Assembly (NCBI GenBank): GCA_030148775.1
Contig: JASBST010000067.1
Coordinates: 1 to 47,400, forward strand
DNA length: 47,400 nucleotides
Reading direction: 5' to 3'
Origin: Thiogranum sp.
GTDB taxonomy: Bacteria > Pseudomonadota > Gammaproteobacteria > DSM-19610
The notes below the pieces were generated by a model, which saw only the letters and a list, made by a program, of their open reading frames with translations, had not been told where the DNA came from and did not search any database. Below, piece by piece: positions 8,465 through 19,018 of the stretch. The position numbers and the translations under genes are program-made. Position 1 is the first letter of the stretch, and every line of letters begins with the position of its first letter.

Positions 8465-11017
8465 TCACTCCGCCGCGTCCTCGGCGTCCTCGTCCTGTTC
8501 ATCGATCACCCGCTCCACGCCCACCAGGTGCTCCTCATTGTGCAGATTGATCAGGCGCACACCCTGGGTATTACGTCCCATGGAGGAGATTTCGTTGACG
8601 CGGGTACGCACCAGCGTGCCGCCGTTGCTGATCAGCATGATTTCGTCTTCGTCGCGCACCAGCACCGCGCCGACCACCTCGCCATTGCGCTCCGATCCCT
8701 GAATGGAGATCACGCCCTGGCCACCGCGCCCATGCAACGGATAATCCGACATCGGCGTGCGCTTGCCGTAGCCGTTGGCGGTCGCGGTCAGCACGGAGCC
8801 TTCGTCGACTATGATCAATGCGATCACCTTTTGACCGGCCCCCAGACGGATGCCGCGCACGCCGCAGGCGGTACGCCCCATCGGCCGGACATCGGCCTCT
8901 TTGAAACGGATGGCCTTGCCGCCGTTACTGAACAGCATCACGTTCTGATTGCCATCGGTGATCTGCACATTGACCAGATAGTCGTCGTCGCGCAGATCGA
9001 CGGCGATGATACCGTTGCTGCGCGGACGCGAGAAATCCGCCAACGCGGTCTTCTTCACCGTACCCTGGGCCGTGGCCATGAAGACGAACTGGTTTTCGCT
9101 GTAATCGCGCACCGGCAGCACGGCGTTGATACGCTCACCCTCTTCCAGCGGCAACAGGTTGACAATGGGCTTGCCGCGCGCCGTGCGCCCGGCTTGCGGC
9201 AACTGATAGACCTTGAGCCAGTACGCCTTGCCGCGCGAACTGAAACACAAAATGGTGTCATGGGTGCTGGCGATGAACAGCTTGTCGACGAAATCCTCTT
9301 CCTTGACGCGCGTGGCCGCCTTGCCGCGGCCACCGCGGCGCTGGGCGCGGTAATCCGACAAGGGCTGCGACTTGGCATAGCCGGAATGCGACAGCGTCAC
9401 CACCACGTCTTCCTCGGTGATCAGATCCTCCATGGTCAGATCGAGCTGATCCACCAGAATCTCGGTGCGCCGGTTATCGCCGTATTGTTCGCGCACTTCG
9501 ACCAGTTCGTCACGGATGACCTGCATCAGCCGATCCGGGTTGTTGAGAATGTCCAGCAAGTCATCGATACGCTCGATCACCTCGCGGTATTCATCGACAA
9601 TCTTGGTCTGCTCCAGCCCGGTCAGCTGGTGCAGGCGCAGATCAAGTATGGCCTGCGCCTGGGTCTCGGACAGGCGATAGATCTCGCCATGATAGCCATA
9701 GGTTGCATCCAGGCCGTCGGGGCGGGACGCCTCGCTGCCCGAACGCTGCAATAATTCGGTGACAATACCGGGTTGCCATTCACGCCGCACCAACTCCTCG
9801 CGCGCCTCGGCTCGACTCTTGGACGCCTTGATCAACGCGATCACTTCGTCGATATTGGCCAGGGCGACGGCCAGACCTTCCAAAATGTGCGCGCGTTCGC
9901 GTGCCTTGCGCAGGTCGAACACCGTACGCCGGGTGACCACCTCGCGGCGATGGCGCACAAAGGCCTGCAACACTTCCTTGAGGTTGAGTAAACGCGGCTG
10001 ACCGTCGACCAGCGCCACCATATTGATGCCGAACACGCTCTGCAACTGGGTGTGCTGATACAGATTGTTGAGCACCACCTCGGCGACTTCGCCGCGTTTC
10101 AACTCGATCACCATGCGCATGCCGTCCTTGTCGGACTCGTCGCGCAACTGGCTGATACCGTCGATCTTCTTGTCCTTGACCAGTTCGGCGATCTTTTCCA
10201 GCAAACGGGCCTTGTTCACCTGATAGGGCAGTTCGGTGACCACAATCGTCTGGCGCGCGCCCTCCTCGCCCTCGATATGCGAGCGGGCGCGGATATACAC
10301 ACGCCCGCGACCGGTGGCATAGGCTTCGTGGATACCACGCACGCCGTTGATGAACGCGGCGGTGGGGAAATCCGGACCGGGTATGTACTCGATCAACTCC
10401 TTGAGCGAGAGTTCAGGATTGTCGATCAGCGCGATACAGCCATCGACGACCTCGGTGAGGTTGTGCTGCGGAATATTGGTCGCCATACCCACGGCGATGC
10501 CGGCTGATCCATTGACCAGCAGATTGGGAATGCGCGTCGGGAACACCGACGGTTCGGATTCCGACTCGTCATAGTTGGGTACGAAGTCGACGGTTTCGCG
10601 ATCGAGATCCGCCAGCAGCTCGTGGGCGATCCTGGCCATGCGCACTTCGGTGTAGCGCATCGCCGCCGGCGAATCGCCGTCCACCGAACCGAAGTTGCCC
10701 TGCCCGTCGACCAGCATGTAGCGCAGCGAGAACGGCTGCGCCATGCACACGATGGTGTCGTAGACCGCGGTGTCCCCATGTGGATGGTATTTACCGATCA
10801 CGTCACCGACCACGCGGGCGGATTTCTTATAGGGTTTGTTCCAGTCGTTACCAAACTCGCTCATGGCGAAGAGCACGCGGCGATGCACCGGCTTGAGGCC
10901 GTCGCGGACGTCCGGGAGCGCGCGGCCCACGATCACGCTCATGGCGTAATCGAGGTAGGACTGCCGCATTTCGTCTTCCAGGTTGACGGGAACAACTTCT
11001 TTGGCGAAATCAGCCAT
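8465..11017 (-). CDS. gyrA: DNA gyrase subunit A
   Basis: Breakage-reunion subunit of DNA gyrase (A2B2), introducing negative supercoils. The 850-residue chain begins [28 protein letters not shown] in the family manner. The active-site tyrosine is in [10 protein letters not shown]. The quinolone-region segment is [10 protein letters not shown]: threonine at the position of E. coli Ser83 and aspartate at Asp87. Threonine here is normal in pseudomonads and is not by itself a resistance change. The DNA-wrapping C-terminal domain keeps the GyrA box QRRGGRGK, which separates it from ParC, and ends in an acidic tail ([12 protein letters not shown]). It leads the downstream serC-serA-pheA block. Confidence 0.98.
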   Translation of the reverse strand: MADFAKEVVPVNLEDEMRQSYLDYAMSVIVGRALPDVRDGLKPVHRRVLFAMSEFGNDWNKPYKKSARVVGDVIGKYHPHGDTAVYDTIVCMAQPFSLRYMLVDGQGNFGSVDGDSPAAMRYTEVRMARIAHELLADLDRETVDFVPNYDESESEPSVFPTRIPNLLVNGSAGIAVGMATNIPQHNLTEVVDGCIALIDNPELSLKELIEYIPGPDFPTAAFINGVRGIHEAYATGRGRVYIRARSHIEGEEGARQTIVVTELPYQVNKARLLEKIAELVKDKKIDGISQLRDESDKDGMRMVIELKRGEVAEVVLNNLYQHTQLQSVFGINMVALVDGQPRLLNLKEVLQAFVRHRREVVTRRTVFDLRKARERAHILEGLAVALANIDEVIALIKASKSRAEAREELVRREWQPGIVTELLQRSGSEASRPDGLDATYGYHGEIYRLSETQAQAILDLRLHQLTGLEQTKIVDEYREVIERIDDLLDILNNPDRLMQVIRDELVEVREQYGDNRRTEILVDQLDLTMEDLITEEDVVVTLSHSGYAKSQPLSDYRAQRRGGRGKAATRVKEEDFVDKLFIASTHDTILCFSSRGKAYWLKVYQLPQAGRTARGKPIVNLLPLEEGERINAVLPVRDYSENQFVFMATAQGTVKKTALADFSRPRSNGIIAVDLRDDDYLVNVQITDGNQNVMLFSNGGKAIRFKEADVRPMGRTACGVRGIRLGAGQKVIALIIVDEGSVLTATANGYGKRTPMSDYPLHGRGGQGVISIQGSERNGEVVGAVLVRDEDEIMLISNGGTLVRTRVNEISSMGRNTQGVRLINLHNEEHLVGVERVIDEQDEDAEDAAE

Positions 11018-11177
11018 GCTTATCCAATGTCAGGTTCAGTGGAGCACGTAGTTGGCGCCAATTAATCTGGGCGCGTAAAAGCGGCATAATAGCATAGGCC
11101 TGGGGGGTACTGCATTAAGACAAAGGCGGCTGAAATCGGCTCAGATTCGCTCTAAGCGGCATGCTGTCAATTTTCTG

Positions 11178-12218
11178 TCAGCTCATCAGCGCGGCCATTT
11201 TTTCCGTGTCCGGCCGCTGGACCACGCCCCGTTCGGTGACGATGACCTCGATCAGGGCCGCGGGCGTAACGTCGAAAGCGGGGTTCCAGGCGCCGGCGCC
11301 GCTGGCGGCGACCGGGGCGCCGGCCAACTGCAGCACCTCGGCCGCAGAGCGCTGCTCGATGGGAATGTCGGCGCCGCAGGGAGTACGCAGGTCCACGGTC
11401 GACGCCGGTGCGACCACCATGACTTTGATCCCGTAGTGATGCGCAACCACCGCCGCCGTGCAGGTTCCGATCTTGTTGGCGACGTCGCCGTTGGCCGCGA
11501 TGCGGTCGGAGCCGACAATCAGCCATTGCACCCGACCCGACTGCATCAGGTGGGCCACGGCGCCGTCGACCACCAGCTGCACGGGAATGGCGTCGCGCAC
11601 CAGCTCCCAGGCGGTCAAGCGCGCCCCCTGCAACCAGGGGCGGGTCTCGTCGGCGAACACCGCGTTCAGTTTCCCGTGACGCCAGGCGCTGCGGATCACG
11701 CCCAGCGCGGTGCCGTAGCCCCCGGTGGCGAGCGACCCGGTATTGCAATGTGTAAGCACGCCGCTGCCCGCGCCGATCAGCGCCGCCCCCAGTTCCCCCA
11801 TGCGGCGGTTGGCGGCGACATCCTGTTGGTGGATCTCCTGTGCCAGCGCCAGCAGCGCCGCTTCCGGATCGCCTTGCAAACCCCCCAGACTCGCGTTCAC
11901 ATGCTCCAGCGCCCAGGCCAGGTTCACGGCCGTCGGGCGCGCCTGACGCAGCATTTCCAGGTCGCGCCGCAATGGATCACGCCAGTTGCCGGGATCAACA
12001 CGGTAGCGTTCGCGGGCCGCCAGCACCGCGCCATAGGCGGCGGCGATACCGATGGCCGGCGCCCCACGCACCACCATATCGCGTATCGCCGCTGCGACCG
12101 AGCGGCAATCGGGCGGAGTCAACCAGTGTTCCTCGGCGGGCAGACGTCGCTGGTCGAGTAAATGCAGGGCATCGTCGCTCCAATATACGGCGCGCACGGA
12201 ATCGTGTTGATCATCCAT
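11178..12218 (-). CDS. mtnA: S-methyl-5-thioribose-1-phosphate isomerase
   Basis: MtnA isomerises methylthioribose-1-phosphate to methylthioribulose-1-phosphate in methionine salvage. The 346-residue protein shows [15 protein letters not shown], the catalytic-cysteine segment [35 protein letters not shown], and the catalytic-aspartate segment [17 protein letters not shown]. These separate it from eIF-2B alpha-like paralogues. It is divergent from mscS and near the MTA deaminase, which feeds the same salvage route. The 160 bases between it and gyrA may hold a gyrA promoter (TATTAT-like on the minus strand near 11087-11094), but no clear -35 is visible. Confidence 0.95.
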   Translation of the reverse strand: MDDQHDSVRAVYWSDDALHLLDQRRLPAEEHWLTPPDCRSVAAAIRDMVVRGAPAIGIAAAYGAVLAARERYRVDPGNWRDPLRRDLEMLRQARPTAVNLAWALEHVNASLGGLQGDPEAALLALAQEIHQQDVAANRRMGELGAALIGAGSGVLTHCNTGSLATGGYGTALGVIRSAWRHGKLNAVFADETRPWLQGARLTAWELVRDAIPVQLVVDGAVAHLMQSGRVQWLIVGSDRIAANGDVANKIGTCTAAVVAHHYGIKVMVVAPASTVDLRTPCGADIPIEQRSAAEVLQLAGAPVAASGAGAWNPAFDVTPAALIEVIVTERGVVQRPDTEKMAALMS

Positions 12219-12319
12219 GCGCGCGATTGTACCGCAGCGGCGGCCGCTACTTGCAAGCGAAACCGATTCACGTTTTACTCGCAGGCGTTGCCCAATATCC
12301 GCGAGGAGTTCTTTTTATC

Positions 12320-13159
12320 ATGGAAGCGCTAACCGCCGTCGACTGGACCGATCCAGCCATTGTCGAATCATTGCTGATCCCATGGGGCCTACGCATCGTT
12401 GTGGCCATCCTCATCTTCCTGGTCGGTCGCTGGATCGCGAAATGGCTCACCGGCCTGTCGCGACGGATGATGACGCGCGGGCGTCTCGATGAAATGCTGA
12501 TCAACTTTCTCGCCAATATCGTCTATCTGGTGTTACTGGTGGCGGTGGTACTCGCCACCTTGGACCATATCGGGATTCAGACCACCTCGCTGCTGGCCAT
12601 TTTCGGCGCCGCCGGTCTGGCGGTGGGCCTGGCGCTGAAAGACTCGCTGGCGAACTTCTCCTCCGGCGTGATGATTATCCTTTTCCGTCCCTTCAAAGCG
12701 GGCGATTACATCGAGGCCGGCGGCACGGCCGGCGTCGTCGAAGAAGTGCGCATGTTCGCCACTATGCTGCGCACCGGCGACAACCGCGCGGTGATCGTCC
12801 CCAACAGCCAGATCTACGACGGCACCATCACCAATTATTCGACCAAACCGACGCGGCGCATCGACCTGGTGTTCGGTATCGGCTATGACGACGACATCGC
12901 CAAAGCCAAGCAGATCATGGCGGACATCCTGCAACAGGACGAACGCATCCTGGATGATCCGCCGCCGGCCATCGCCATGGCCGAACTGGGCGACAGCAGC
13001 GTGAATTTCAACGTCCGTCCCTGGGTCAACAGCGGCGACTACTGGCCGGTGCGCGCCGATCTGCTGGAGAAGATCAAGCTGGCGTTCGACGCCAACGGTA
13101 TCAGCATTCCCTATCCGCAGCGCGACGTGCACCTCTATCAGATCGAGCAAACCGATTGA
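12320..13159 (+). CDS. mscS: Small-conductance mechanosensitive channel, MscS type
   Basis: An inner-membrane channel that opens under membrane tension and releases solutes on osmotic downshock. The ATG at 12320 follows GCGAGGAG and gives 279 residues, close to the 286 of E. coli MscS. Three membrane helices are predictable: about 20-42 (GLRIVVAILIFLVGRWIA), 62-84, and the pore-lining TM3 at about 90-125. TM3 has the classical Gly/Ala pattern GAAGLAVGLALKDSLANF. The beta domain begins FRPFKAGDYIEAGG and the alpha/beta vestibule follows. It is divergent from mtnA and 57 bases before the deaminase. Confidence 0.94.
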   Translation: MEALTAVDWTDPAIVESLLIPWGLRIVVAILIFLVGRWIAKWLTGLSRRMMTRGRLDEMLINFLANIVYLVLLVAVVLATLDHIGIQTTSLLAIFGAAGLAVGLALKDSLANFSSGVMIILFRPFKAGDYIEAGGTAGVVEEVRMFATMLRTGDNRAVIVPNSQIYDGTITNYSTKPTRRIDLVFGIGYDDDIAKAKQIMADILQQDERILDDPPPAIAMAELGDSSVNFNVRPWVNSGDYWPVRADLLEKIKLAFDANGISIPYPQRDVHLYQIEQTD

Positions 13160-13216
13160 GCAGGTCCGCGCCGACTTGTTCCCCCGCGCCCGCGCCGACG
13201 ACTATACTGGCGGACC

Positions 13217-14554
13217 ATGAGACAGGTTGACACACTGTTGCACGCCCGCTGGGTGATTCCTGTCGAACCGCGCGGCGCGGTGCTCGATCATCACAGCCTG
13301 GCCATCGACGAAGGTCGCATCGTGGCCTTGATCGCGCGTGCCGAAGCGCGCCGCAGTTTCCAGGCCCGCAACGAGGTGGCGCTGGAGCGCCACGCGCTGA
13401 TTCCCGGACTCGTCAACGCACACACGCACGCGGCGATGAACCTGTTGCGCGGCATCGCCGACGATCTGCCGCTGATGGAGTGGCTGCAAGGGCACATCTG
13501 GCCGGCCGAGCGGCAATGGGTCGGCGAACAATTCGTCCACGACGGCACCCAACTGGCGATCGCGGAAATGCTGCGCGGCGGCACCACCTGCTTCAATGAC
13601 ATGTATTTTTTCCCCGAGGTCAGCGCCCGCGTCGCCGCCGGTGCTGGCGTGCGCCTGTGCGCCGGAATGATCCTGATCGACTTTCCCACGGCCTACGCCG
13701 GCGGCGCCGACGAATACTTCGAAAAAGGGCTGGCGCTGCATGACGAGTACAAACACCATCCGCTGGTGCGCTGCTGTTTCGCGCCGCACGCGCCGTACAC
13801 CGTCTCCGACGAGCCTTTGCGCCGCGTGCAGGTGCTGGCCGACGAGCTCGATCTGCCCCTGCACATGCACGTGCACGAAACCGGCGGCGAAATCAACGAC
13901 AGCATACAGAGCTTCGGCAAGCGGCCACTGCAACGCCTGCACGAACTGGGGCTGCTCTCGCCCTCGTTGCTGGCGGTGCACATGACCCACGTCGACGATA
14001 ACGAGCGCCGGTTGGTCGCCGACAGCGGCACCACCATCGTGCACTGTCCGGAATCCAATCTCAAACTGGCCAGCGGCTTCTGCCAGGTCCAGAAATGCCT
14101 GGACGCCGGTATCAACGTTGCGCTCGGCACCGATGGCGCGGCCAGCAACAACGACCTGGATATGCTCGGCGAAATGCGCACGGCCGCGCTGCTGGCCAAA
14201 GCCGTCCACGGCGACGCCAGCGCCCTGCCCGCCTGTGATGTGCTGGCCATGGCGACGCTGAACGGCGCCCGCGCCCTGGGGCTCGGCGACGCCATCGGCT
14301 CGTTGCGACCCTGCAAATGGGCCGATGTCACCGCGCTCGACCTCGGCGCCCTGGAAACCCGACCGCTGTACGACCCGATTTCACAGCTGGTCTATGCCGC
14401 CGGACGCGAACAGGTCAGCGATGTCTGGGTGGCGGGGCAACGGCTGCTGAAAGACCGTCAGCTCACACAGCTCGATCTGACCGAAATCCTGCAACGTGCC
14501 GACGCCTGGCAGGCGCGTATCGCCGCTGCCGACGCGGCCCGCGGTCCGGTCTGA
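13217..14554 (+). CDS. mtaD: 5-methylthioadenosine/S-adenosylhomocysteine deaminase (TRZ/ATZ amidohydrolase)
   Basis: A metal-dependent amidohydrolase of 445 residues. Metal and catalytic motifs are in place: [30 protein letters not shown], and [12 protein letters not shown] containing the terminal metal-binding Asp. The chorohydrolase/deaminase group acts on MTA, SAH or triazines. The Pseudomonas aeruginosa gene in the same position (PA3170) is an MTA deaminase. With mtnA 1 kb away, conversion of MTA to methylthioinosine in methionine salvage is the best reading. The substrate is inferred from context. The gene is followed by ubiG 43 bases later on the same strand. Confidence 0.85.
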   Translation: MRQVDTLLHARWVIPVEPRGAVLDHHSLAIDEGRIVALIARAEARRSFQARNEVALERHALIPGLVNAHTHAAMNLLRGIADDLPLMEWLQGHIWPAERQWVGEQFVHDGTQLAIAEMLRGGTTCFNDMYFFPEVSARVAAGAGVRLCAGMILIDFPTAYAGGADEYFEKGLALHDEYKHHPLVRCCFAPHAPYTVSDEPLRRVQVLADELDLPLHMHVHETGGEINDSIQSFGKRPLQRLHELGLLSPSLLAVHMTHVDDNERRLVADSGTTIVHCPESNLKLASGFCQVQKCLDAGINVALGTDGAASNNDLDMLGEMRTAALLAKAVHGDASALPACDVLAMATLNGARALGLGDAIGSLRPCKWADVTALDLGALETRPLYDPISQLVYAAGREQVSDVWVAGQRLLKDRQLTQLDLTEILQRADAWQARIAAADAARGPV

Positions 14555-14597
14555 AGACGTCCTTGCCGAGCGCCGGCGCCCCCGGTATCTTGTCAGC

Positions 14598-15308
14598 ATG
14601 AAACAGCATAGCGGCAACGTCGATCAGACCGAGGTCAGCAAGTTCGAGGAACTGGCCTCGCGCTGGTGGGATCCCGGCAGTGAGTTCAAACCGCTGCACG
14701 ATATCAATCCCTTGCGCCTGAACTACATCAGCTCCAGGGTGTCGTTGGAAGGACAACGGGTCATCGACGTCGGTTGCGGCGGCGGTCTGCTTTCCGAGGG
14801 CATGGCGGCGCTCGGCGCCGACGTCACCGGCATCGACATGGGAGAAGCGCCCTTGACGGTGGCCCGCCTGCACCAGCACGAATCCGGTCTCGCGCTCGAC
14901 TATCAGCTCAAGACCGCCGAGCAGATGGCGGCCGAGCAGCCCGCGGGTTATACCGTGTGCACCTGCCTGGAAATGCTCGAGCATGTCCCCGATCCGGCCT
15001 CGGTGATCCGCGCCTGTGCCGAGCTGGTGCCCCCCGGCGGCGATGTCTTCTTCTCCACCATCAACCGCAACCCCAAGGCCTATCTGCTGGCGATCATCGG
15101 CGCCGAATATCTACTGCGCATGCTGCCCCGAGGCACCCATGAGTACGCGCGTTTCATCCGTCCCTCGGAACTGGAACGCTGGGCGCGCGCGGCCGGCCTG
15201 CGCCTGCAGGACCTGACCGGAATGAGCTACAACCCGCTTACGGCGCGCTACCGGCTGGAGCGGAATGTCGACGTCAACTACCTCGCCTGGTTCAAGAAAG
15301 CTGACTGA
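14598..15308 (+). CDS. ubiG: Ubiquinone biosynthesis O-methyltransferase
   Basis: SAM-dependent enzyme performing both O-methylations in ubiquinone synthesis, peripherally membrane-associated. The ATG at 14598 gives a 236-residue protein beginning [23 protein letters not shown] motif I is [19 protein letters not shown], followed by [11 protein letters not shown] and the post-motif [10 protein letters not shown]. The middle segment [15 protein letters not shown] is characteristic of UbiG and its lipid contact. An in-frame upstream extension to 14496 overlaps the previous gene and lacks family similarity. Its 3' end overlaps the chosen start of the next gene by 44 bases. Confidence 0.96.
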   Translation: MKQHSGNVDQTEVSKFEELASRWWDPGSEFKPLHDINPLRLNYISSRVSLEGQRVIDVGCGGGLLSEGMAALGADVTGIDMGEAPLTVARLHQHESGLALDYQLKTAEQMAAEQPAGYTVCTCLEMLEHVPDPASVIRACAELVPPGGDVFFSTINRNPKAYLLAIIGAEYLLRMLPRGTHEYARFIRPSELERWARAAGLRLQDLTGMSYNPLTARYRLERNVDVNYLAWFKKAD

Positions 15309-15963
15309 TTCCCGCTATACGACGGTTCTGTTCGACCTGGACGGCACGCTGCTCGACACCGCGGCGGATCTGGCCGCCGCCCTGAATGCCGTGATCGTGG
15401 CCAGCGGCGCCAAGGCGCTGCCGTTCGAGTTGATTCGCCCGGTGGTGTCCCACGGCGGCAACGCACTGATCGAACTCGGCTTCGGCATCAAACCCGGAGA
15501 GCCGGACTTTGAACCGCTGCGGCAACAGTTCCTGGAATATTACGCCAACAACATCGCCCGGCAGACCAGCCTGTTCCCCGGCATGGCGGCGCTGCTCGGC
15601 GAGATCGAACAGCGTGGGTTGCGCTGGGGTATCGTTACCAACAAGCCCACCTGGTTGACCGAACCCCTGTTGCGGGCGCTGCACCTGCAACAGCGGGTCG
15701 CGGTGGTGGTCTGCGGCGATACCATCGCTCAGCGCAAGCCGCACCCGGCGCCGTTGCTGCATGCCTGTCGGCAGATCCGGGCGCTGCCGCGGGAATGCCT
15801 GTATATCGGCGACGCCGAGCGCGACATTCGCGCCGGCCGCGACGCCGGCATGACCACCCTGGTGGCGCTGTTCGGCTATCTGCTGGAAGACGATCGCCCG
15901 GAAACCTGGGGCGCCAGCGCCATGATCCGCGAACCCGGCGAAGTCCTCGCCTGGTTGTCATAA
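15265..15963 (+). CDS. mupP: HAD phosphatase, MupP-like (N-acetylmuramic acid 6-phosphate phosphatase)
   Basis: HAD-superfamily hydrolase with the nucleophile motif [10 protein letters not shown], motif II ITN-like in GIVTNKPTW, the lysine in RKPHPAPLL, and motif [18 protein letters not shown]. It resembles phosphoglycolate phosphatases. The position after mtaD-ubiG and the shared synteny with P. aeruginosa PA3172 favour MupP, which dephosphorylates MurNAc-6-P in peptidoglycan recycling. Gph remains the alternative. The ATG at 15265 lies 4 bases after GGAG but adds about 12 residues compared with relatives. A CTG at 15301, just inside the ubiG end, would give the shorter form. Confidence 0.8.
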   Translation: MSTSTTSPGSRKLTDSRYTTVLFDLDGTLLDTAADLAAALNAVIVASGAKALPFELIRPVVSHGGNALIELGFGIKPGEPDFEPLRQQFLEYYANNIARQTSLFPGMAALLGEIEQRGLRWGIVTNKPTWLTEPLLRALHLQQRVAVVVCGDTIAQRKPHPAPLLHACRQIRALPRECLYIGDAERDIRAGRDAGMTTLVALFGYLLEDDRPETWGASAMIREPGEVLAWLS

Positions 15964-15965
15964 AC

Positions 15966-15994
15966 AGTTCACGAAATCTACACGTAACAGTCAC
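15966..15994 (+). promoter_or_regulatory. Pho-box-like 11-bp repeats before the glycosyltransferase gene
   Basis: Three 7-mers start exactly 11 bases apart: AGTTCAC (15966), TCTACAC (15977) and CAGTCAC (15988). PhoB sites are 7-bp repeats related to CTGTCAT/C with 11-bp spacing. The third unit matches 6 of 7 positions, but the first two match poorly. The site ends 47 bases before the GTG start of the glycosyltransferase. No good -10 was found. Treat as a candidate only. Confidence 0.35.
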
Positions 15995-16041
15995 ACCCAG
16001 CGCCGACACTGACGGCGGTAACAGCGCTACAGGCGTTTGCT

Positions 16042-17178
16042 GTGCGACATATCGCTTTTGTGACCGAGACCTACGCGCCTGAAGTCAACGGCGTAGCGAT
16101 GACGCTGGGAAAACTGGTCGACGGCCTGCTGCAACGGGGATGGACCGTGGATCTGTTCCGCCCGCGCCAGCGCCACGACGAGCAGCCAAGGCTCAATGGC
16201 CATTACACGGAACACCTCTGCGCGGGCATGCAACTGCCCATGTATCGCGATCTGCGTTTCGGTTTTCCCGCCGGCGGCACCTTGCACCGAATCTGGCAGG
16301 CGAATCCTCCGGACGCGGTTTATGTCGCCACCGAAGGGCCGCTGGGCTGGTCCGCCACCCGGGTCGCCGAGCGACTCGGCATTCGCACGCTGAGCGGTTT
16401 CCACACCAATTTTCATACCTACAGCCGGCATTACCGGCTGAGCCTGCTCGAACCCCTGATCCTGGCCTATCTGAGACGCCTGCACCGGCGCAGCGGCTGC
16501 ACCCTGGTGCCCACCGGGACACTGGCGGCACAATTGCGCGCGCTCGATTTCGGCCGCGTGGAGGTGCTGCCGCGCGGTGTCGACAGCCGGCTGTTCCACC
16601 CCGGCCAGCGCAACCCGGCCCTGCGCCGGCAATGGCGGGCCGGCGAGGCGGACCTGGTGTGCCTGTACGTCGGGCGCATCGCGGCGGAAAAAAACATCCA
16701 CACCGTGGTGGCCGCGTTCCGCGCCATCGAAAAACGGGTACCCGGCGCCAGACTGGTGCTGGTGGGCGACGGGCCGCTGCGCGCCAGTCTCGCGCGCGAC
16801 AATCCCGATATCCTCTTTTGCGGCACGCAGCGCGGCGTCGAACTGGCCCGCCACTACGCCAGCGCCGATCTGTTCCTATTTCCCAGCCGCAGCGAAACCT
16901 TCGGCAATGTGGTCACCGAAGCCATGGCCTCCGGGCTCGCGGTGACCGCCTACAATCTGGCCGCGGCCGCTGAACATCTGCGCGACGCAAACACCGGCAT
17001 TCTGGTCACCGCAGAAGACGAGACCGCCTTTGTCGCCGCCGCCGAGGCGGCGTGCGACGACATCGGCCGGGTGCGCCGAATCGGCGCCAACGCCGCCGCG
17101 CATGCCCATACGCTGAGCTGGGACGGTATCGTGGAGCGATTCGAGCGGCTACTGGAAGCACCGCGGGAGGCACTGTGA
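16042..17178 (+). CDS. GT4-family glycosyltransferase, MgtA/SqdX-like
   Basis: A GT-B fold glycosyltransferase of 378 residues. The N-terminal domain starts IAFVTETYAPEVNGVAMTL and the C-terminal domain has the nucleotide-sugar segments LYVGRIAAEKNIHTVV, LVLVGDGPLR and the E-x7-E region PSRSETFGNVVTEAMASGLA. This pattern belongs to the GT4 branch that includes lipid-directed mannosyl-, glucosyl- and sulfoquinovosyl-transferases. Donor and acceptor cannot be read here. It starts at GTG 16042 with a weak ribosome site. Its stop overlaps the ATG of the PAP2 gene (TGATG), so the two are translationally coupled. That pairing suggests a glycolipid or polyprenyl-linked role. Confidence 0.85.
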   Translation: MRHIAFVTETYAPEVNGVAMTLGKLVDGLLQRGWTVDLFRPRQRHDEQPRLNGHYTEHLCAGMQLPMYRDLRFGFPAGGTLHRIWQANPPDAVYVATEGPLGWSATRVAERLGIRTLSGFHTNFHTYSRHYRLSLLEPLILAYLRRLHRRSGCTLVPTGTLAAQLRALDFGRVEVLPRGVDSRLFHPGQRNPALRRQWRAGEADLVCLYVGRIAAEKNIHTVVAAFRAIEKRVPGARLVLVGDGPLRASLARDNPDILFCGTQRGVELARHYASADLFLFPSRSETFGNVVTEAMASGLAVTAYNLAAAAEHLRDANTGILVTAEDETAFVAAAEAACDDIGRVRRIGANAAAHAHTLSWDGIVERFERLLEAPREAL

Positions 17179-17699
17179 TGAACCGCTTGTACCAGCTGGA
17201 TCTCAACCTCTGTATTCACTGCAACCGTATCAGCACTCATCGGGCCCCGGAATGGTTTTTCCGCGCCGTCAGTCGTCTTGGCAACGGGGTGTTCTGGTAC
17301 AGCCTGATGTTGCTGTTACCGGCGTTCTATGGCAACCCGGGGCTGCAGGCCAGTCTGCATATGCTCCTGGCCGGCATTCCGGCCCTGCTGATTTACAAAG
17401 TCCTCAAAAAAACCACTTCGCGACAGCGTCCATGCAACATCCATCCGCGCGTGAACCAAAAGACCGCCAGCCTCGACCATTTCAGTTTTCCCTCCGGGCA
17501 TACGCTGCACGCGGTCAACTTCACCTTGATCTGCAGCGCCTACGTGCCGCAGCTGGCCGCCGCGCTGGCGCTGTTCTCGGTGCTGATCGGTCTGTCGCGG
17601 CCGGTGCTGGGCCTGCACTACCCCAGCGACGTCCTGGCCGGCGCGGCCATCGGCTGCCTGGTGGCATTGACGGTATTGGAAATCCCCCTGTTCGGCTGA
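17178..17699 (+). CDS. PAP2-family membrane phosphatase
   Basis: A 173-residue integral membrane phosphatase of the PAP2 family. All three catalytic motifs are present: KKTTSRQRP (motif 1), FSFPSGH (motif 2) and SRPVLGLHYPSDV (motif 3, with the nucleophilic His). Hydrophobic stretches at about 37-52, 60-75, 112-135 and 145-170 predict several membrane helices. Members act on phosphatidate, phosphatidylglycerol phosphate or undecaprenyl diphosphate; the substrate here is unknown. It overlaps the glycosyltransferase stop by one base and precedes rmuC by 35 bases. Confidence 0.9.
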   Translation: MNRLYQLDLNLCIHCNRISTHRAPEWFFRAVSRLGNGVFWYSLMLLLPAFYGNPGLQASLHMLLAGIPALLIYKVLKKTTSRQRPCNIHPRVNQKTASLDHFSFPSGHTLHAVNFTLICSAYVPQLAAALALFSVLIGLSRPVLGLHYPSDVLAGAAIGCLVALTVLEIPLFG

Positions 17700-17734
17700 G
17701 CGCCGCCGCGCGGGATTCGGTATGATGGGACGCC

Positions 17735-19018
17735 ATGGACCCCGTCTACTGGATACTGTTGCTCGCCGCGCCGCCGCTGGCCGCCCTGATCGGCTGGCTG
17801 CTGGCGCATCAGCGCGCGCAGCGCGAACTCGCCCGGCTGCGCGAGGACAACGTCCGTCTCGACAGTCAATTGGCGGCGCAACGCCAGGCCATGGAAGAAA
17901 AAGTGCAAAGTTTCGAGCAGGCGCGGGCGCGGTTCGAAAGCACCTTCAAGTCGTTGGCCAGCGATGTCCTCAAGGCCAACAGCAGCGAATTCCTCAAGCT
18001 GGCGGAAAGCAATTTCAACACCCTGCACACCCGCGCCAACGGTGCGCTCGAACAGCGCGAAAAAGCCGTCGAAAGCATGGTCAAGCCGATACGCGAAGCG
18101 TTGGAAAAAACCGATCAGCAGATCCGGCAGATGGAAAAGGACCGCGAAGCGGCGTTCGGCTCGCTCACCCAGCATCTGAAATTCATGGCCCTGGCGCAGG
18201 AACAGCTACAGGGCGAGACCCGCAATCTGGTCAAAGCGCTGCGCCGTCCCGAAGTGCGCGGTCAATGGGGCGAGCTGACACTGAAGCGTCTGGCGGAATT
18301 GGCCGGCATGGTGCAGCACTGTGATTTTGACCAGCAGCACAGTGTCGACACCGAATCCGGCAAACAGCGCCCGGATATGATCGTACGCATGCCCGGCGGC
18401 CGCGAAATCATTGTCGACGCCAAAGCGCCCATGGACGCGTATCTGGGGGCGGTCGAGGCCGGCGATGACGCGGCTCGGATGCTGGAAATCCAGCGCCACG
18501 CGCGCAACGTCCGCGACCGCGTGCGCGAGTTGGCCAGCAAAAGCTATTGGCAACAGTTCCCGCAATCGCCCGATTTCGTCGTTCTGTTCATTCCCGGCGA
18601 CCAGTTTCTCAGCGCCGCGCTGGAAATCGACGCCCGCCTGCTCGAAGACGCCATGGCCGACAAGGTGGTACTGGCCACGCCTTCCAGCCTGGTGGCGCTG
18701 CTGCGCGCCGTGGCTTACGGCTGGCGCCAGGAGTCGCTGGCCGAAAACGCCGAACAGATCCGCACGCTGGGCGAAGAGTTATACGATCGCCTGAGCACCT
18801 TTTCCGACCATCTGGGCAAACTCGGCAACCACCTGCGCCGCAGTGTCGACAGCTACAACAGTGCGGTGGGGTCGTTCGACGGCCGCGTACTCACCGGCGC
18901 GCGCAAATTCGGCGAAATGGGCATCCGCCGCAAGAAGGACATTCCCGAGCCGGCGCCGGTGGAACGTCTGCCCCGCCCGGTGCAGGGCGACCCCGACCCA
19001 CCCGGCGATGTCCATTGA
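17735..19018 (+). CDS. rmuC: DNA recombination protein RmuC
   Basis: RmuC limits inversions at short inverted repeats in E. coli and has a PD-(D/E)xK-like nuclease fold. The 427-residue product has an N-terminal membrane helix (residues 5-24, YWILLLAAPPLAALIGWLLA) and a long coiled coil at about 27-140. The RmuC core starts at EVRGQWGELTLKRLAELAGM and includes RPDMIVRMPGGREIIVDAKAP and DFVVLFIPGDQFLSAALE. The C-terminus is proline-rich. It overlaps the hpnC start by 11 bases, so it is transcribed with squalene genes it has no known link to. Confidence 0.95.
   Translation: MDPVYWILLLAAPPLAALIGWLLAHQRAQRELARLREDNVRLDSQLAAQRQAMEEKVQSFEQARARFESTFKSLASDVLKANSSEFLKLAESNFNTLHTRANGALEQREKAVESMVKPIREALEKTDQQIRQMEKDREAAFGSLTQHLKFMALAQEQLQGETRNLVKALRRPEVRGQWGELTLKRLAELAGMVQHCDFDQQHSVDTESGKQRPDMIVRMPGGREIIVDAKAPMDAYLGAVEAGDDAARMLEIQRHARNVRDRVRELASKSYWQQFPQSPDFVVLFIPGDQFLSAALEIDARLLEDAMADKVVLATPSSLVALLRAVAYGWRQESLAENAEQIRTLGEELYDRLSTFSDHLGKLGNHLRRSVDSYNSAVGSFDGRVLTGARKFGEMGIRRKKDIPEPAPVERLPRPVQGDPDPPGDVH

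Noticed and set aside
5216-9754. A 1512-codon open frame on the plus strand
   Set aside because: It is antisense to pheA, serA, serC and gyrA, all with strong family evidence. GC-rich codon bias keeps the opposite frame free of stops, and its His/Arg-rich composition is typical of such shadows.
10767-10796. Quinolone-resistance change in gyrA
   Set aside because: Threonine at the Ser83 position with an intact Asp87 is the normal state in pseudomonads, so no resistance claim is made.
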